In this document: in pieces, positions 63,881 to 64,000 of the stretch
Position numbering within the stretch: position 1 is the first letter of the stretch
How the letters are laid out: each line of letters opens with the position of its first letter
Position numbers and translations under genes: made by a program
Notes under the pieces: generated by a model
Told to the model about the DNA's origin: nothing
Seen by the model: only the letters and a program-made list of their open reading frames with translations
The model's database searches: none
Assembly (NCBI GenBank): GCA_002270565.1
Contig: NQMI01000050.1
Coordinates: forward strand, 198,236-262,235
Direction: 5' to 3'
DNA from: Stenocarpella maydis
Lineage: Eukaryota; Ascomycota; Sordariomycetes; Diaporthales; Diaporthaceae
Length of the DNA: 64,000 bases

Positions 63881-64000
63881 CACGGAGGATCATCAGGTGG
63901 TGGTCAACGGGCTGTACATGTGGTAAGAGACAAGACCTTACGATCCCGAGGTCGAGCCTTGTCGTCGAGGCGGACAGGGGGTTGGATACAAGCATCTCAG

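Noticed and set aside
1..64000. CRISPR arrays, bacterial operons, origins
   Set aside because: No regularly spaced identical repeats and no bacterial features; gene structure is eukaryotic throughout.

Overview
The window is nuclear DNA of a filamentous ascomycete (Pezizomycotina, most likely a Sordariomycete). The evidence is the gene structure: many 50-110 nt introns with GTRNGT donors, CTRAC-like branch points and YAG acceptors. The protein families also fit: Zn2Cys6 regulators, HET proteins, CorA-like proteins, GH92, cutinase and a qut/qa-type quinate gene set. So does a very AT-rich repeat block of the kind produced by repeat-induced point mutation (RIP). Gene models below were assembled by eye from splice sites and frame continuity, and family assignments come from motif recognition without any database search.

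Layout, 0-13 kb: 3' end of a cobalamin-independent methionine synthase family gene; a six-exon Zn2Cys6 transcription factor; a repeat zone with a ~115 bp direct-repeat pair and copy 1 of a GC-rich dispersed element; two RBR (RING-IBR-RING) ubiquitin-ligase-like paralogues on the minus strand; a repeat-protein/zinc-binding pseudogene with three in-frame stops; copy 2 of the dispersed element.

13-30 kb: a secreted GH92 alpha-mannosidase, copy 3 of the dispersed element (inverted), a cutinase-family esterase, a decayed low-complexity ORF, two small spliced genes (one a secreted cysteine-rich protein), a tRNA with lysine-type arms interrupted by a long insertion, a HET-domain pseudogene, a six-exon CorA-like membrane protein and a hypothetical gene with coherent coding beyond its stop.

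30-46 kb: a large kinase-vWA fusion gene, a xylitol dehydrogenase, an intron-containing tRNA-Val(UAC), then a transposon graveyard: a pogo/Tc5-like transposase relic riddled with stops, LTR-like inverted repeats around a gag-like ORF cut by the only N in the window, and ~2.2 kb of extremely AT-rich DNA.

46-64 kb: an FMN-dependent NtaA/SnaA-type monooxygenase, a decayed ORF, then a quinate-utilisation gene cluster. The cluster holds a shikimate-dehydrogenase-like gene with two in-frame TAG codons, repressor qutR/qa-1S divergent from activator qutA/qa-1F, 3-dehydroshikimate dehydratase qutC/qa-4, a SnoaL-like protein, and quinate/shikimate dehydrogenase qutB/qa-3. A flavin monooxygenase follows. 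QutA-type palindromes (GGRTAA-N4-TTAYCC) lie upstream of qutC (exact) and qutB (one mismatch). QutB would oxidise quinate to dehydroquinate and QutC would convert dehydroshikimate to protocatechuate. The catabolic dehydroquinase and the quinate permease are not in the window.
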